A stretch of DNA of 64,000 nt from Bacillus sp. V2I10 (GCF_030817055.1 NZ_JAUSYV010000001.1:1636001-1700000); one strand, 5' to 3'. Positions 32,824 through 41,883 are shown, counted from the first letter of the stretch. Numbers and translations: made by a program. Notes: generated from the sequence alone by a model not told the origin.

Positions 32824-33208
32824 GGCTTTTTAACAAGAATTCTTTCACGGGACTTTTCCAATCAAGAGAAGCATGAGGATATCGTTCCCTCACTTTTTCT
32901 TCTACAAATTCAAAATCAGAGAGGGAGAGCCCTTGAAGTTTACTTAGGCTTTCGGTCCAAATAAAGATGGATACAACCTCAAACGCCTGATCTGTTGTTC
33001 CAAGGTATTTCTCGCCTTCGAACAAAACACCCTTGTAAGTTAACAAGAAGTTTTTGCGCACATTGTCACGTTCATCAAGCAGAAAAAACTGCTTTTTTTC
33101 CTGTGCAAGCTCAAGCTTCCGCTTGGGATTCAGCACATATTTTGCAAGAGAATATAGGACAAAGACAATAAGAACAAGCAAAAGTAATCGTAACAGGATT
33201 ACTATCAT
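32813..33208 (-). CDS. ysdB: Membrane-anchored protein YsdB
   Basis: A 131-residue protein with one N-terminal membrane helix (MIVILLRLLLLVLIVFVLYSLAKYVL) and a soluble domain. It matches B. subtilis YsdB (130 residues), a member of the sigma-W regulon. The start at 33208 is chosen because GGGAGG precedes it; an in-frame ATG at 33253 lies upstream in the promoter. A sigma-W type promoter is found at 33240-33266. Molecular function unknown. It converges on the TVP38-like gene. Confidence 0.85.
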   Translation of the reverse strand: MIVILLRLLLLVLIVFVLYSLAKYVLNPKRKLELAQEKKQFFLLDERDNVRKNFLLTYKGVLFEGEKYLGTTDQAFEVVSIFIWTESLSKLQGLSLSDFEFVEEKVRERYPHASLDWKSPVKEFLLKSQKP

Positions 33209-33239
33209 GGCAGTGCCTCCCAAACGTATTTTGTTACAA

Positions 33240-33266
33240 TACGATTGAAGCATTCATAAGGTTTCA
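33240..33266 (-). promoter_or_regulatory. Sigma-W type promoter of ysdB
   Basis: On the minus strand TGAAAC, 17 bases and CGTATT, ending about 25 bases before the ysdB start. B. subtilis ysdB is a known sigma-W target. Confidence 0.7.
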
Positions 33267-33346
33267 GTTTTTTTATGTATGATTAAATTTTTTTGAAGTA
33301 AACAAGTGTAAGTGGTAAACTTGGCGAAGTATAGGAGTGATGAACA

Positions 33347-33835
33347 ATGAATTTATTGAAATTGATTGAGATGCAGAAGGACCTTGATTTGAAAATTGAA
33401 AAACAGCACGGCCTGGAAGAGGAACCGCTGCTTGAAAAGAAAATTTTAGCTTTGCTAGTTGAAGTTGGCGAACTTGCCAATGAAACAAGGTGCTTTAAAT
33501 TTTGGAGTTTAAAACCTCCAGCTGAAACAAGCGTCATTCTTGAGGAGTATGTGGATGGCATACATTTCATTTTATCGCTTGGAATTGAGATTGGCATGAC
33601 AGAGGGTTATGAATTTGAACTGCTCGATGAAGAAATTTCTTTAACAGCACATTTTGTTCATGTATATGAAAAGATAGCGCAGTTTGAAAAAAGCCATTCT
33701 GAAGCACACTATCTTGAAATGTTTCAGCAGTATCTTTTGCTTGGAAAAGTTCTTGGATTTTCGGCTGAAGATATTGAGGCTGCTTATGTTAAAAAGAATG
33801 AAGTAAACCATGATCGTCAAAAACAGGGCTATTAA
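33347..33835 (+). CDS. Dimeric (MazG-like) dUTP diphosphatase
   Basis: A 162-residue all-alpha protein of the dUTPase_2 family, which hydrolyses dUTP to dUMP and keeps uracil out of DNA. The metal-binding signature is visible: LLVEVGELANETRCFKFWS (ExxE) and ILEEYVDGIHFILSLGIE (EExxD). It is unrelated in fold to the trimeric dUTPases. Start ATG 33347 follows AGGAGTGA. It lies between ysdB and ysdC. Confidence 0.85.
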   Translation: MNLLKLIEMQKDLDLKIEKQHGLEEEPLLEKKILALLVEVGELANETRCFKFWSLKPPAETSVILEEYVDGIHFILSLGIEIGMTEGYEFELLDEEISLTAHFVHVYEKIAQFEKSHSEAHYLEMFQQYLLLGKVLGFSAEDIEAAYVKKNEVNHDRQKQGY

Positions 33836-33839
33836 GATT

Positions 33840-33868
33840 TTGAATTACTTTCCAGCGTTTAGTATAAT
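33840..33868 (+). promoter_or_regulatory. Sigma-A promoter of ysdC
   Basis: TTGAAT, a 17-bp spacer and TATAAT, 30 bases before the ysdC start. Confidence 0.75.
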
Positions 33869-33897
33869 AGGAAATAGTAAAAGAGGGGGGTAAATGA

Positions 33898-34983
33898 ATG
33901 GCGAAATTAGATGAAACACTGCAGATGCTGAAAGATTTAACAGATGCAAAAGGCATTCCCGGCAATGAAAGAGAGCCGAGAGAAGTCATGAGGAAATACA
34001 TAACGGCATATGCCGATGAGGTTACGACAGACGGTCTTGGGAGCTTAATCGCCAAAAAAACAGGCAAAGAAGGCGGCCCGAAAATTATGGTTGCCGGCCA
34101 CTTAGATGAAGTAGGCTTTATGGTCACGCAAATTGATGATAAAGGATTTCTTCGTTTTCAGACGGTTGGCGGATGGTGGTCACAGGTTATGCTTGCACAG
34201 CGTGTGACGATCACTACAAAAAAAGGGGATGTTACAGGTGTTATCGGTTCTAAACCGCCGCACATCCTTCCTCCTGAAGTGAGAAAAAAAACGGTCGACA
34301 TTAAAGATATGTTTATTGATATAGGGGCATCAAGCCGTGAAGAAGCAATGGAGTTCGGTGTCTTGCCTGGAGATCAAATCGTCCCGTATTTTGAATTTAC
34401 GGTTATGAACAATGAAAAGATGCTGCTTGCAAAAGCGTGGGATAACCGCATCGGCTGTGCAATTGCAATTGATGTCCTAAAAGGGCTGAAAGATGCTGAA
34501 CATCCAAATGTTGTATATGGTGTGGGTACGATTCAAGAGGAAGTAGGGCTTCGCGGAGCACGTACGTCAGCACATGCCATACAGCCTGATATTGGATTTG
34601 GCGTTGATGTTGGAATCGCTGGTGATACACCAGGAATTTCAGAGAAAGAAGCATCAAGTAAAATGGGTGAAGGCCCGCAAATTATTCTTTATGACGCATC
34701 AATGGTGTCTCATAAAGGATTGCGTGATTTTGTTGTAGGTGTTGCCGATGAACTCAGCATCCCATATCAATTTGACGCGATTGCAGGCGGAGGAACAGAT
34801 TCAGGCGCAATCCATATGACAGCGAATGGCGTTCCGGCTCTTTCCATTACGATTGCTACTAGATATATCCACTCTCATGCTGCCATGCTGCATCGGGATG
34901 ATTATGAAAATGCAGTGAAATTAATTACTGAGGTTATTAAACGTTTAGACGAAGAAACCGTTAAAACGATTACCTTTGATTAA
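33898..34983 (+). CDS. ysdC: M42 family aminopeptidase
   Basis: A 361-residue metallopeptidase of the M42 (glutamyl aminopeptidase/deblocking) family, cytoplasmic and forming large tetrahedral oligomers in relatives. Metal ligands are visible: MVAGHLDEVGFMV (His), AWDNRIGC (Asp), TIQEEVGLRGA (Glu-Glu), GVDVGIAGDTPG (Asp) and RYIHSHAAMLHRDDY (His). Start ATG 33898 has AGAGGGGGG upstream. It corresponds to B. subtilis ysdC, next to sspI. Confidence 0.92.
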   Translation: MAKLDETLQMLKDLTDAKGIPGNEREPREVMRKYITAYADEVTTDGLGSLIAKKTGKEGGPKIMVAGHLDEVGFMVTQIDDKGFLRFQTVGGWWSQVMLAQRVTITTKKGDVTGVIGSKPPHILPPEVRKKTVDIKDMFIDIGASSREEAMEFGVLPGDQIVPYFEFTVMNNEKMLLAKAWDNRIGCAIAIDVLKGLKDAEHPNVVYGVGTIQEEVGLRGARTSAHAIQPDIGFGVDVGIAGDTPGISEKEASSKMGEGPQIILYDASMVSHKGLRDFVVGVADELSIPYQFDAIAGGGTDSGAIHMTANGVPALSITIATRYIHSHAAMLHRDDYENAVKLITEVIKRLDEETVKTITFD

Positions 34984-34992
34984 ATAACATAA

Positions 34993-35026
34993 AAATGCTG
35001 GGCAGTCTGCCCAGCATTTATTTCTT
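34993..35026. terminator. Bidirectional terminator between ysdC and sspI
   Basis: AAATGCTGGGCA / TGCCCAGCATTT perfect 12-bp stem with A- and T-rich flanks. Confidence 0.88.
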
Positions 35027-35233
35027 CTTTAAACCTTCTTCAAGAATCGTCAGCATTTCATTTTTCTCATCCTCGCTTGAATTCTGCCAGATCACTTCGA
35101 ACAGAACGCCTAAGCCAGGAAGCATTTTTTCTTCGCCGTTTTGAATCGCATCTACAATCGTATCCTCAAGCTGACCTTGATCATTGCCTGATACATTTGA
35201 GATAATGGCATTTCTTAGATTTAAATCCAACAT
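35018..35233 (-). CDS. sspI: Small acid-soluble spore protein I
   Basis: A 71-residue minor SASP, made in the forespore under sigma-G in B. subtilis. The sequence LDLNLRNAIISNVSGNDQGQLEDTIVDAI and EEKMLPGLGVLFEVIWQ matches SspI. Start ATG 35233 gives the B. subtilis length and has GGAG about six bases upstream; the in-frame GTG at 35239 is less likely. It shows that the organism forms endospores. Confidence 0.95.
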   Translation of the reverse strand: MLDLNLRNAIISNVSGNDQGQLEDTIVDAIQNGEEKMLPGLGVLFEVIWQNSSEDEKNEMLTILEEGLKKK

Positions 35234-35317
35234 AATCACTCCACATCATATAATATTTACCTATCTATATCCTGTGTTAGTTTGTGTTTTTTATGTATGT
35301 TTTATAAGATATAATAA

Positions 35318-35420
35318 AGAAAAGTGAAATCGCCCGTTTAGCTCAGGCATGACAAATAAAGCTCCGCCATAAAAGCCCGGATATGACTTTTATGGCGAAG
35401 CCGTTTGGCGATTCAGCTGG
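35318..35420 (-). repeat. Dispersed palindromic repeat, copy F
   Basis: Reverse orientation: AGAAAAGTGAAATCGCC, CGTTTAGCTCAGGCATGACAAAT, an inner hairpin CCATAAAAGCC ... GACTTTTATGG, and a diverged distal part. Confidence 0.75.
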
Positions 35421-35495
35421 ACAAAAGATATAAGCAGAATATTAAAAGTTCCATTAATTATATAGAAGAAAAGCAGCTATAAAGGAGCAGTACTC

Positions 35496-36254
35496 GTGAA
35501 ACGAATTGAATCTATACAAAATCAAAAAGTAAAGCAGTGGCGTAAATTACATACCAAAAAAGAACGTGACACAACGAATACATTTTTAATTGAAGGCTTG
35601 CATTTAGTAGAAGAAGCCTTAAAAGATAAATCAGTGATTAAAGAATTGATCATTTCAGAAGAAGCATCCATTCCATCTCATTGGAATGCGGATGATCTGC
35701 CGATTATATATGTCACGAAAGAAATCATGAAAGCTATCTCTGAAACAGAATCGCCTCAGGGTGCAGCTGCAGTCTGTGTTCAATCAGAAAAGCACGAAAT
35801 CAGTGCCTGGAAAAAGGTCGTGCTGATAGATGCCATTCAGGATCCGGGGAATCTTGGAACAATCATCAGGACTGCAGATGCAGCAGGGATGGATGGAGTC
35901 ATTCTTGGAGACGGAACTGTGGATGCATACAATTCAAAGGTTGTCCGTTCCAGTCAGGGATCAATCTTTCATATTCCAATTGTAAAAAGAAAATTGAATG
36001 AGGCAATCTCAGAGCTTAAACTGCAAAATGTCTCTATATACGGAACCTCGCTTCAAAATGGTGTTGATTACCGCAAAACCGAAGCAGCAGCTTCATTTGG
36101 TCTTCTTATTGGCAATGAGGGAAGCGGAGTAAATAAAGAATATCTACAGCTCACTGATCAAAATCTGTACATTCCGATTCTAGGAAAAGCAGAATCCTTA
36201 AATGCAGGAATTGCAGCGGGCATTCTTATGTATCATTGTATAGGAAGTAAATAA
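35496..36254 (+). CDS. ysgA: TrmH/SpoU family RNA methyltransferase YsgA
   Basis: A 252-residue SPOUT-fold RNA 2'-O-ribose methyltransferase. The N-terminal substrate-binding domain (1-95) precedes the SpoU domain with its three motifs: LIDAIQDPGNLGTIIRTADAAG, LLIGNEGSGVNKE and IPILGKAESLNAGIAAGILMY. The target RNA is not known. It uses GTG 35496 behind AAAGGAG. Located before pheS as in B. subtilis. Confidence 0.93.
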   Translation: MKRIESIQNQKVKQWRKLHTKKERDTTNTFLIEGLHLVEEALKDKSVIKELIISEEASIPSHWNADDLPIIYVTKEIMKAISETESPQGAAAVCVQSEKHEISAWKKVVLIDAIQDPGNLGTIIRTADAAGMDGVILGDGTVDAYNSKVVRSSQGSIFHIPIVKRKLNEAISELKLQNVSIYGTSLQNGVDYRKTEAAASFGLLIGNEGSGVNKEYLQLTDQNLYIPILGKAESLNAGIAAGILMYHCIGSK

Positions 36255-36272
36255 AAAAATAGTAAAATTTCC

Positions 36273-36318
36273 CCAACTCCTAATTTACGGCGGCTTCGGC
36301 TAATAAATTAGGAGTTTT
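36273..36318 (+). terminator. Intrinsic terminator of ysgA
   Basis: AACTCCTAATTT / AAATTAGGAGTT arms with an 18-base loop and TTTT. Confidence 0.6.
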
Positions 36319-36467
36319 GCTAAATAGAAATGAAAACGGCTGAATGCACAAGAAAACAGCTAGAACAAAAAAGTGAACGGCTAAAATAATTCCAAAATCC
36401 GCTAAATTAAACGGAATTTCCGCTAGAAAATATGAAGTTTTGGCTAATAAAACTCCAAATTCGGCTA
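36299..36467 (+). repeat. Degenerate tandem array with 20-21 bp period
   Basis: GCTA (once GCTG) occurs at 36299, 36319, 36339, 36359, 36380, 36401, 36422, 36443 and 36464, each followed by A-rich sequence and usually preceded by C or G. Only the GCTAAA core is conserved; the rest of each unit varies. Confidence 0.8.
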
Positions 36468-36486
36468 AATGTTCATCCCAATCTGA

Positions 36487-36598
36487 GCTGGATTGTCAGT
36501 CCTCGGCCAGAACAAATCGGCCATAAAAGTCAAACCCGGACTTTTCTGACGGATTCTTATCTGTCTGTCGGGTCTGATCAGTCGATTCCGCTTTTCGG
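36487..36598 (+). repeat. Dispersed palindromic repeat, copy G
   Basis: CCTCGGCCAGAACAAAT, AAAGTCAAACCCGGACTTTT hairpin, ATTCTTATCTGTCTGTCGG, CGATTCCGCTTTTC. It ends three bases before the pheS -35 box. Confidence 0.85.
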
Positions 36599-36600
36599 TA

Positions 36601-36629
36601 TTGCATGAACATATTCTTTTCATTATAAT
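36601..36629 (+). promoter_or_regulatory. Sigma-A promoter of pheST
   Basis: TTGCAT, a 17-bp spacer and TATAAT; start expected near 36636. Confidence 0.75.
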
Positions 36630-36635
36630 AAGATA

Positions 36636-36908
36636 CAGTTACATACTCTAACAGCGATGATAGAGAAGAGTAGTTTACGGGAGCGTCAATCAGGGAGAAA
36701 ATGCCGGTGACTGAGAGCATTTTTTTGACAGCAGTAAATGAATTCACCTCTTTAGCTGGCATCAGGACCATTCGGTTTTTGAATGTAAAGATGTTCCGGA
36801 TCAATTCCGTTATCTTAGAACGAAGTGAACAGCTGTTTCTTTTTGGGCTGTTAACAAGGGTGGTACCGCGATATTCAACTCGTCCCTTTTTGGGGCGGGT
36901 TTTTTATT
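36636..36908 (+). ncRNA. Phenylalanine T-box leader of pheST
   Basis: T-box sequence AAGGGTGGTACCGCG at 36856-36870. The specifier is TTC (Phe) at 36743-36745, followed by ACCTC. Controls pheST by tRNA-Phe charging. Confidence 0.93.
36879..36908 (+). terminator. T-box regulated terminator before pheS
   Basis: ACTCGTCCC / GGGGCGGGT stem with T-rich loop, then TTTTTTATTTT. Confidence 0.88.
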
Positions 36909-36952
36909 TTGGAAAAAAATGAGCAATCATTTGAAATAAAGGAGGAAACAGC

Positions 36953-37987
36953 ATGCAGGAGCAACTGAAACAGCTTCAGTTAGAAGCACTTGAAAAAATA
37001 CAAACAGCTAATGATTTAAAAAGCCTGAATGACATCCGTGTCTCATACTTAGGCAAAAAAGGACCGATTACAGAAGCGCTTCGCGGTATGGGAAAACTAT
37101 CTGCAGAAGAGCGTCCGTTAATGGGTGCTCTTGCAAATGAGGTCCGCGAAAGCATTGCAACAAGCATTGCAGCAAAACAGGAGGGACTTGAGGAAGCTGC
37201 GGTTGAGGAAAAATTGGCAGCAGAAACAATCGATGTAACTCTTCCTGGACGCCCGGTCCGATCTGGAAACCATCATCCTATTACAGCTGTTATTGAGGAA
37301 ATTGAAGATCTTTTCCTCGGAATGGGCTATTCAGTTGAAGAAGGCCCTGAAGTTGAAACGGATTATTTTAACTTTGAAGCATTGAACCTTCCTAAAGGAC
37401 ATCCTGCCCGGGATATGCAGGATTCATTCTACATTACAGATGAAACGCTGCTTCGTACACATACATCCCCTGTTCAGGCTAGAACGATGCAAAAGTATAA
37501 AGGGCAAGGTCCTGTTAAAATTATTTGTCCGGGTAAAGTGTACCGCCGCGACAACGATGATGCGACACATTCTCATCAATTCACTCAAATTGAAGGGTTA
37601 GTGATCGATGAAAACATCAGCATGAGCGATTTAAAAGGAACGCTGGAAGCCTTTGCTAAAAAGATGTTTGGTGAGGACAGAGAAATTCGTTTGCGCCCAA
37701 GTTTCTTCCCATTTACAGAGCCTTCAGTCGAGATTGATGTTTCATGCTTTGCATGCGGAGGACATGGATGCAATGTATGTAAGGGCACTGGCTGGATTGA
37801 AATTTTAGGTGCAGGAATGGTTCATCCGAACGTGCTTGAAATGGCTGGATTTGACTCGAAAAAATACAGCGGATTTGCATTTGGAATGGGACCTGAGCGC
37901 ATTGCCATGCTGAAATACGGCATTGACGATATTCGCCACTATTACACAAATGATGTACGTTTCTTAAAACAATTTAAAAGAGCATAA
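36953..37987 (+). CDS. pheS: Phenylalanyl-tRNA synthetase alpha subunit
   Basis: Catalytic subunit of the alpha2-beta2 enzyme, 344 residues (B. subtilis 344). The N-terminal coiled coil (1-90) contacts tRNA. The class II core has motif 2 RTHTSPVQARTM and YRRDNDDATHSHQFTQIEGLV, and motif 3 FAFGMGPERIAMLKYGIDDIR. The cysteine pair region CFACGGHGCNVCKGTGW is typical of bacterial PheS. Start ATG 36953 follows AAGGAGGAAA. pheT follows 14 bases later. Confidence 0.97.
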   Translation: MQEQLKQLQLEALEKIQTANDLKSLNDIRVSYLGKKGPITEALRGMGKLSAEERPLMGALANEVRESIATSIAAKQEGLEEAAVEEKLAAETIDVTLPGRPVRSGNHHPITAVIEEIEDLFLGMGYSVEEGPEVETDYFNFEALNLPKGHPARDMQDSFYITDETLLRTHTSPVQARTMQKYKGQGPVKIICPGKVYRRDNDDATHSHQFTQIEGLVIDENISMSDLKGTLEAFAKKMFGEDREIRLRPSFFPFTEPSVEIDVSCFACGGHGCNVCKGTGWIEILGAGMVHPNVLEMAGFDSKKYSGFAFGMGPERIAMLKYGIDDIRHYYTNDVRFLKQFKRA

Positions 37988-38001
37988 AAGGAGGTTTACC
38001 G

Positions 38002-40416
38002 ATGTTTGTTTCATATAAATGGCTGCAGAATTACGTTGATCTCAGCGGAATATCAGCAGAAGAACTGGCAGAAAAAATTACTAGAAGCGGGATAGAAGTA
38101 GAAGGTGTTGAAGCGCTGAACGAGGGTATGAGCGGTGTTGTCATCGGTCATGTGCTTGAAAAAGAACAACACCCTAATGCAGATAAACTGAACAAATGTT
38201 TAGTCGATGTCGGGGGAGAACTGCCTGTACAAATCATTTGCGGTGCTGCAAATGTCGATAAAGGCCAAAAAGTAGCAGTTGCAACTGTGGGTGCAGTTCT
38301 TCCTGGAAACTTTAAGATTAAAAAAGCGAAGCTTCGCGGTGAAGAATCAAACGGAATGATTTGTTCTCTTCAGGAGCTGGGAATTGAGTCAAAGCTTGTG
38401 GCAAAAGAATTTTCTGAAGGGATTTTTGTTTTCCCGAATGACGTTCAGCCAGGTGCAGATGCTCTAGCTGAGCTGAGCCGTGATGATCAGATTCTTGAAC
38501 TGGGGTTAACTCCGAACCGTTCAGATTGCTTAAGCATGCTTGGTGTCGCACATGAGGTAGCGGCAATTTTAGGAAGAAGTGTCACATATCCTGATCTTAC
38601 ACATGAGGAAGCTTCTGAAAAGGCATCAGATTTTATTTCTGTAACCGTAGAGGCCAAAGAAGAGAATCCATTATATGTTGCTAAAGTGATCCGCAATGTA
38701 CGAATTGCTCCATCACCTCTTTGGCTTCAAACAAGGTTAATGGCTGCAGGAATTCGTCCGCACAATAATGTTGTGGATATTACCAACTATGTATTAATCG
38801 AATACGGTCAGCCTTTGCATGCCTTTGACTATGACCGCTTAGGTTCAAAAGAAATTCTTGTTCGCCTTGCTGAAGCAGGGGAAGAAATCATCACATTAGA
38901 TGGACAGAAACGTGTCCTTACTCCTGAACACCTTGTTATAACAAATGGGAAAGAGCCTGTTGCTCTAGCAGGCGTGATGGGCGGAGAAAATTCTGAAGTT
39001 CATTCAGATACAACAACGATCCTGCTTGAGTCTGCGTACTTCAACGGTCAAACCGTCCGCAAATCTTCCAAGGATCATGGGCTGCGCAGTGAAGCTAGTG
39101 CACGTTTTGAAAAGGGCGTTGATCCAAACCGTGTCTGCGCTGCAGCAGAACGTGCAGCACAATTAATGATGGAGCTTGCAGGCGGAGAAGTATTAAATGG
39201 ATCTGCAGAAGTGAACTACTTAGAAGCAGAGCCTGCTGTTGTCAGCATTCATGTAGATAAAATCAACAAAGTGCTCGGCATGAACATTTCAGTAAATGAA
39301 ATTCAGTCGATCTTCACTCGTCTTGGCTTTGAAGTAAAGGAAGATAACGGAACGTTTACGGTTACTGTTCCGACAAGACGCGGAGACATTACGATTGAAG
39401 AAGATTTAATTGAAGAAGTAGCAAGACTGTATGGCTATGATAATATTCCATCAACATTCCCGGTCAGCGCTTCTTCACCAGGCAGACTGACTGGATATCA
39501 GTCAAACCGCCGCAAAGCACGCCGTTATCTGGAAGGAGCAGGCTTGTACCAGGCGATTACGTATTCTTTAACAAGTGAAGAAAAAGCATCTCAATTTGCT
39601 CTTGAAGCATCAAATTATACTCGTCTTGCTATGCCGATGAGCGAAGAGCGAAGCGTCCTCCGCTTAAGCTTGGTTCCGCATTTGCTGGAAACACTGAAAT
39701 ACAATCTTGCTCGTCAAAATGACCAAGTAGCGCTTTATGAAATGAGTTCGGTTTTCATTTCAAATGGAGCAGACGAACAGCCTGTTGAAAAAGAACGACT
39801 AAGCGGTGCTGTTACTGGTTTGTGGCATTTAAATCAATGGCAGGGTGAAAAGAAGCTTGTTGATTTCTATGTAGTAAAAGGAATTCTTGATGGATTGTTT
39901 GATGTCCTTGGGCTGAAAGAGCAGATCACATACAAACAAGCTAAGCGCGATGGGCTGCATCCTGGTCGTACGGCAGAAGTCTTGCTAAATGGGATCACTG
40001 CCGGATTTATCGGCCAAGTTCATCCAAAGCTTCAAAAACAAATGGACCTAACTGAAACATATGTATTTGAACTTGCTTTACAGCAGCTGCTGAAGGCGAA
40101 TCTGGAAGAATTAAAGTTTTCTGTGATCCCTCGTTTCCCTTCAATGACAAGGGATATTGCCCTTGTTGTTGACAGAGAAATTGTCGCAGGCGATCTTAAA
40201 GAAACGATTTCTGAAGCAGGCGGAAAGCTTCTAAAAGAAGTGTCTGTATTCGATCTATATGAAGGCGATAAACTGGAAGAAAATAAAAAGTCGCTCGCCT
40301 TCTCTCTGCGCTATTTCGACCCGGAGCGCACATTAACGGATGAAGAAGTAACGAAAGCTCATGAAAAAGTGCTTCGTGCAGTTGAAGAGAAATACGCAGC
40401 TGTGCTGAGAGGTTAA
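38002..40416 (+). CDS. pheT: Phenylalanyl-tRNA synthetase beta subunit
   Basis: Non-catalytic large subunit, 804 residues (family about 800). N-terminal tRNA-binding OB fold (HPNADKLNKCLVDVG), B3/B4 editing domain that hydrolyses Tyr-tRNA-Phe, B5 domains, a class II-like core, and the C-terminal FDX anticodon-binding domain (FPSMTRDIALVVDREI ... FSLRYFDPERTLTDEEV). Start ATG 38002 follows AAAGGAGG. Co-transcribed with pheS. Confidence 0.97.
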   Translation: MFVSYKWLQNYVDLSGISAEELAEKITRSGIEVEGVEALNEGMSGVVIGHVLEKEQHPNADKLNKCLVDVGGELPVQIICGAANVDKGQKVAVATVGAVLPGNFKIKKAKLRGEESNGMICSLQELGIESKLVAKEFSEGIFVFPNDVQPGADALAELSRDDQILELGLTPNRSDCLSMLGVAHEVAAILGRSVTYPDLTHEEASEKASDFISVTVEAKEENPLYVAKVIRNVRIAPSPLWLQTRLMAAGIRPHNNVVDITNYVLIEYGQPLHAFDYDRLGSKEILVRLAEAGEEIITLDGQKRVLTPEHLVITNGKEPVALAGVMGGENSEVHSDTTTILLESAYFNGQTVRKSSKDHGLRSEASARFEKGVDPNRVCAAAERAAQLMMELAGGEVLNGSAEVNYLEAEPAVVSIHVDKINKVLGMNISVNEIQSIFTRLGFEVKEDNGTFTVTVPTRRGDITIEEDLIEEVARLYGYDNIPSTFPVSASSPGRLTGYQSNRRKARRYLEGAGLYQAITYSLTSEEKASQFALEASNYTRLAMPMSEERSVLRLSLVPHLLETLKYNLARQNDQVALYEMSSVFISNGADEQPVEKERLSGAVTGLWHLNQWQGEKKLVDFYVVKGILDGLFDVLGLKEQITYKQAKRDGLHPGRTAEVLLNGITAGFIGQVHPKLQKQMDLTETYVFELALQQLLKANLEELKFSVIPRFPSMTRDIALVVDREIVAGDLKETISEAGGKLLKEVSVFDLYEGDKLEENKKSLAFSLRYFDPERTLTDEEVTKAHEKVLRAVEEKYAAVLRG

Positions 40417-40427
40417 TGAATGACATG

Positions 40428-40466
40428 AAAAGCAGTGAAATCTAATGAGATTTCACTGCTTTTTTG
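40428..40466. terminator. Terminator between pheT and convergent bioA
   Basis: AAAAGCAGTGAAATCT / AGATTTCACTGCTTTT perfect 16-bp stem, with T run on both strands. Confidence 0.92.
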
Positions 40467-40469
40467 CAT

Positions 40470-41849
40470 TCAGTTTTTCTCTGTAACGTCTCTGATAGAC
40501 TGATAAAGTATGTCAGTCATCTCATCCAGTTCCTCTTTTGCAGCTGCAAGCGGCGGCATAAATACAATGACATTTCCCAGTGGTCTGAGGAGCATGCCGA
40601 GCTCTCTTGCACGTCTGCAGACTTTAACTCCCACCCTGTCCTTCCAATCAAACGGTTCGGCTGTATCCTTATCCCTCACTAATTCTATCCCGATCATAAA
40701 TCCTTTTTGCCGAATATCACCCACGTGGGCTAATTGTGAAAAAGCTGTTAATTGACTTGCCAGATATTCTGACATGATCTCTACTTCCTGTATTAAATTC
40801 CGCTTCTCTATTAATTCAAGATTTGCAATGGCAGCAGCACATCCTAAAGGGTTTCCGGTGTAACTGTGGCCATGGAAAAACGTTTTTTGCTCCTCATAGT
40901 CTCCTAAAAATGCAGTGTAAATCTCTTCAGAAGCAACTGTAATTGCGACAGGAAGATATCCTCCTGTCAATCCTTTTCCGGCTGTTAAAAGATCAGGAGT
41001 TACATCCTCGTGCTCACATGCAAACATTTTCCCTGTTCTGCCAAACCCCGTAGCGACTTCATCCGCTATCATAAGAACCTCATATTTGGTACAAAGCTCT
41101 CTCACGCCTCTCAGGTAACCTTCAGGCATCACAATAATTCCGCTTGCACCTTGTACTATTGGTTCAATAATCAGAGCAGCAATTTCATCAGAACGTTGGG
41201 CCAACAGAGTCTCTAACTCTTTTAACAATTCATGAACGATGACAGTTTCAGAATTGCCGTATGGTGAACGGTATACCGTTGGATAAGGAATTTTAACGCA
41301 GTCAAAAAGCAGGGATGAATAGGCTTTATGAAACAGGTCGATGGCTCCCACTGAAACCGCGCCAATCGTATCTCCATGATATGCTTCTTTCATAGTGATA
41401 AATTGTCTCTTAGTTTCTTTTCCTTTATGCTGCCAGTATTGAAAGGCCATTTTAACAGCAATCTCTACAGAAGTTGCACCTGAGTCTGAATAAAACACTT
41501 TGCTGAGGCCATCAGGCATAAGTTTAATGATTTTTTCAGCCAAAAGAATGGCAGGAACATTGGCCATTCCAAGCAGGGTGGAGTGTGCTACTTTATCCAG
41601 CTGCTGAGTGATAGCTTCATTTAATTCTCTTACATTGTGGCCGTGCACATTTAACCAGATGGAAGAGACGCCATCCCAATATTCTTTGCCGTTTACATCA
41701 ATTAGTTTTAGGCCATTTCCTTCAGCGATAATAACAGGCTGATCCTCTATGTACTCTTTCATTTGGGTAAAAGGATGCCAAATATATTGCTTGTTCTTTG
41801 CTGCCAGTTCTTCGTAGGTGATTTCAGCGAGTTCCGGACTTTTATACAT
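40470..41849 (-). CDS. bioA: Adenosylmethionine-8-amino-7-oxononanoate aminotransferase
   Basis: PLP enzyme that makes 7,8-diaminopelargonate from KAPA in biotin synthesis. 459 residues. It starts with the ready BioA motif KQYIWHPFTQMKEY. It also has DGVSSIWLNVHGH, IADEVATGFGRTGKMFACEH and the PLP lysine in LLTAGKGLTGGYLP. Start ATG 41849 follows AAAGGGGGC. It is divergent from bioY-bioD across a BirA-type operator. No bioF, bioB or bioW lies nearby, so the remaining steps must be encoded elsewhere. Confidence 0.94.
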   Translation of the reverse strand: MYKSPELAEITYEELAAKNKQYIWHPFTQMKEYIEDQPVIIAEGNGLKLIDVNGKEYWDGVSSIWLNVHGHNVRELNEAITQQLDKVAHSTLLGMANVPAILLAEKIIKLMPDGLSKVFYSDSGATSVEIAVKMAFQYWQHKGKETKRQFITMKEAYHGDTIGAVSVGAIDLFHKAYSSLLFDCVKIPYPTVYRSPYGNSETVIVHELLKELETLLAQRSDEIAALIIEPIVQGASGIIVMPEGYLRGVRELCTKYEVLMIADEVATGFGRTGKMFACEHEDVTPDLLTAGKGLTGGYLPVAITVASEEIYTAFLGDYEEQKTFFHGHSYTGNPLGCAAAIANLELIEKRNLIQEVEIMSEYLASQLTAFSQLAHVGDIRQKGFMIGIELVRDKDTAEPFDWKDRVGVKVCRRARELGMLLRPLGNVIVFMPPLAAAKEELDEMTDILYQSIRDVTEKN

Positions 41850-41883
41850 GGTTTGCCCCCTTTAAGAATATTGTTATAACTCT

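Larger units (their letters stand above)
36255..36952 (+). other. ysgA-pheS intergenic region
   Basis: The longest gap (698 bases): ysgA terminator, the 21-bp period array, repeat copy G, the pheS promoter and T-box leader. No coding sequence is supported. Confidence 0.8.

Noticed and set aside
36299..36467. The 21-bp period array as a CRISPR
   Set aside because: The constant part is only about 4-6 bases, units are too short for repeat plus spacer, and no cas genes are near.
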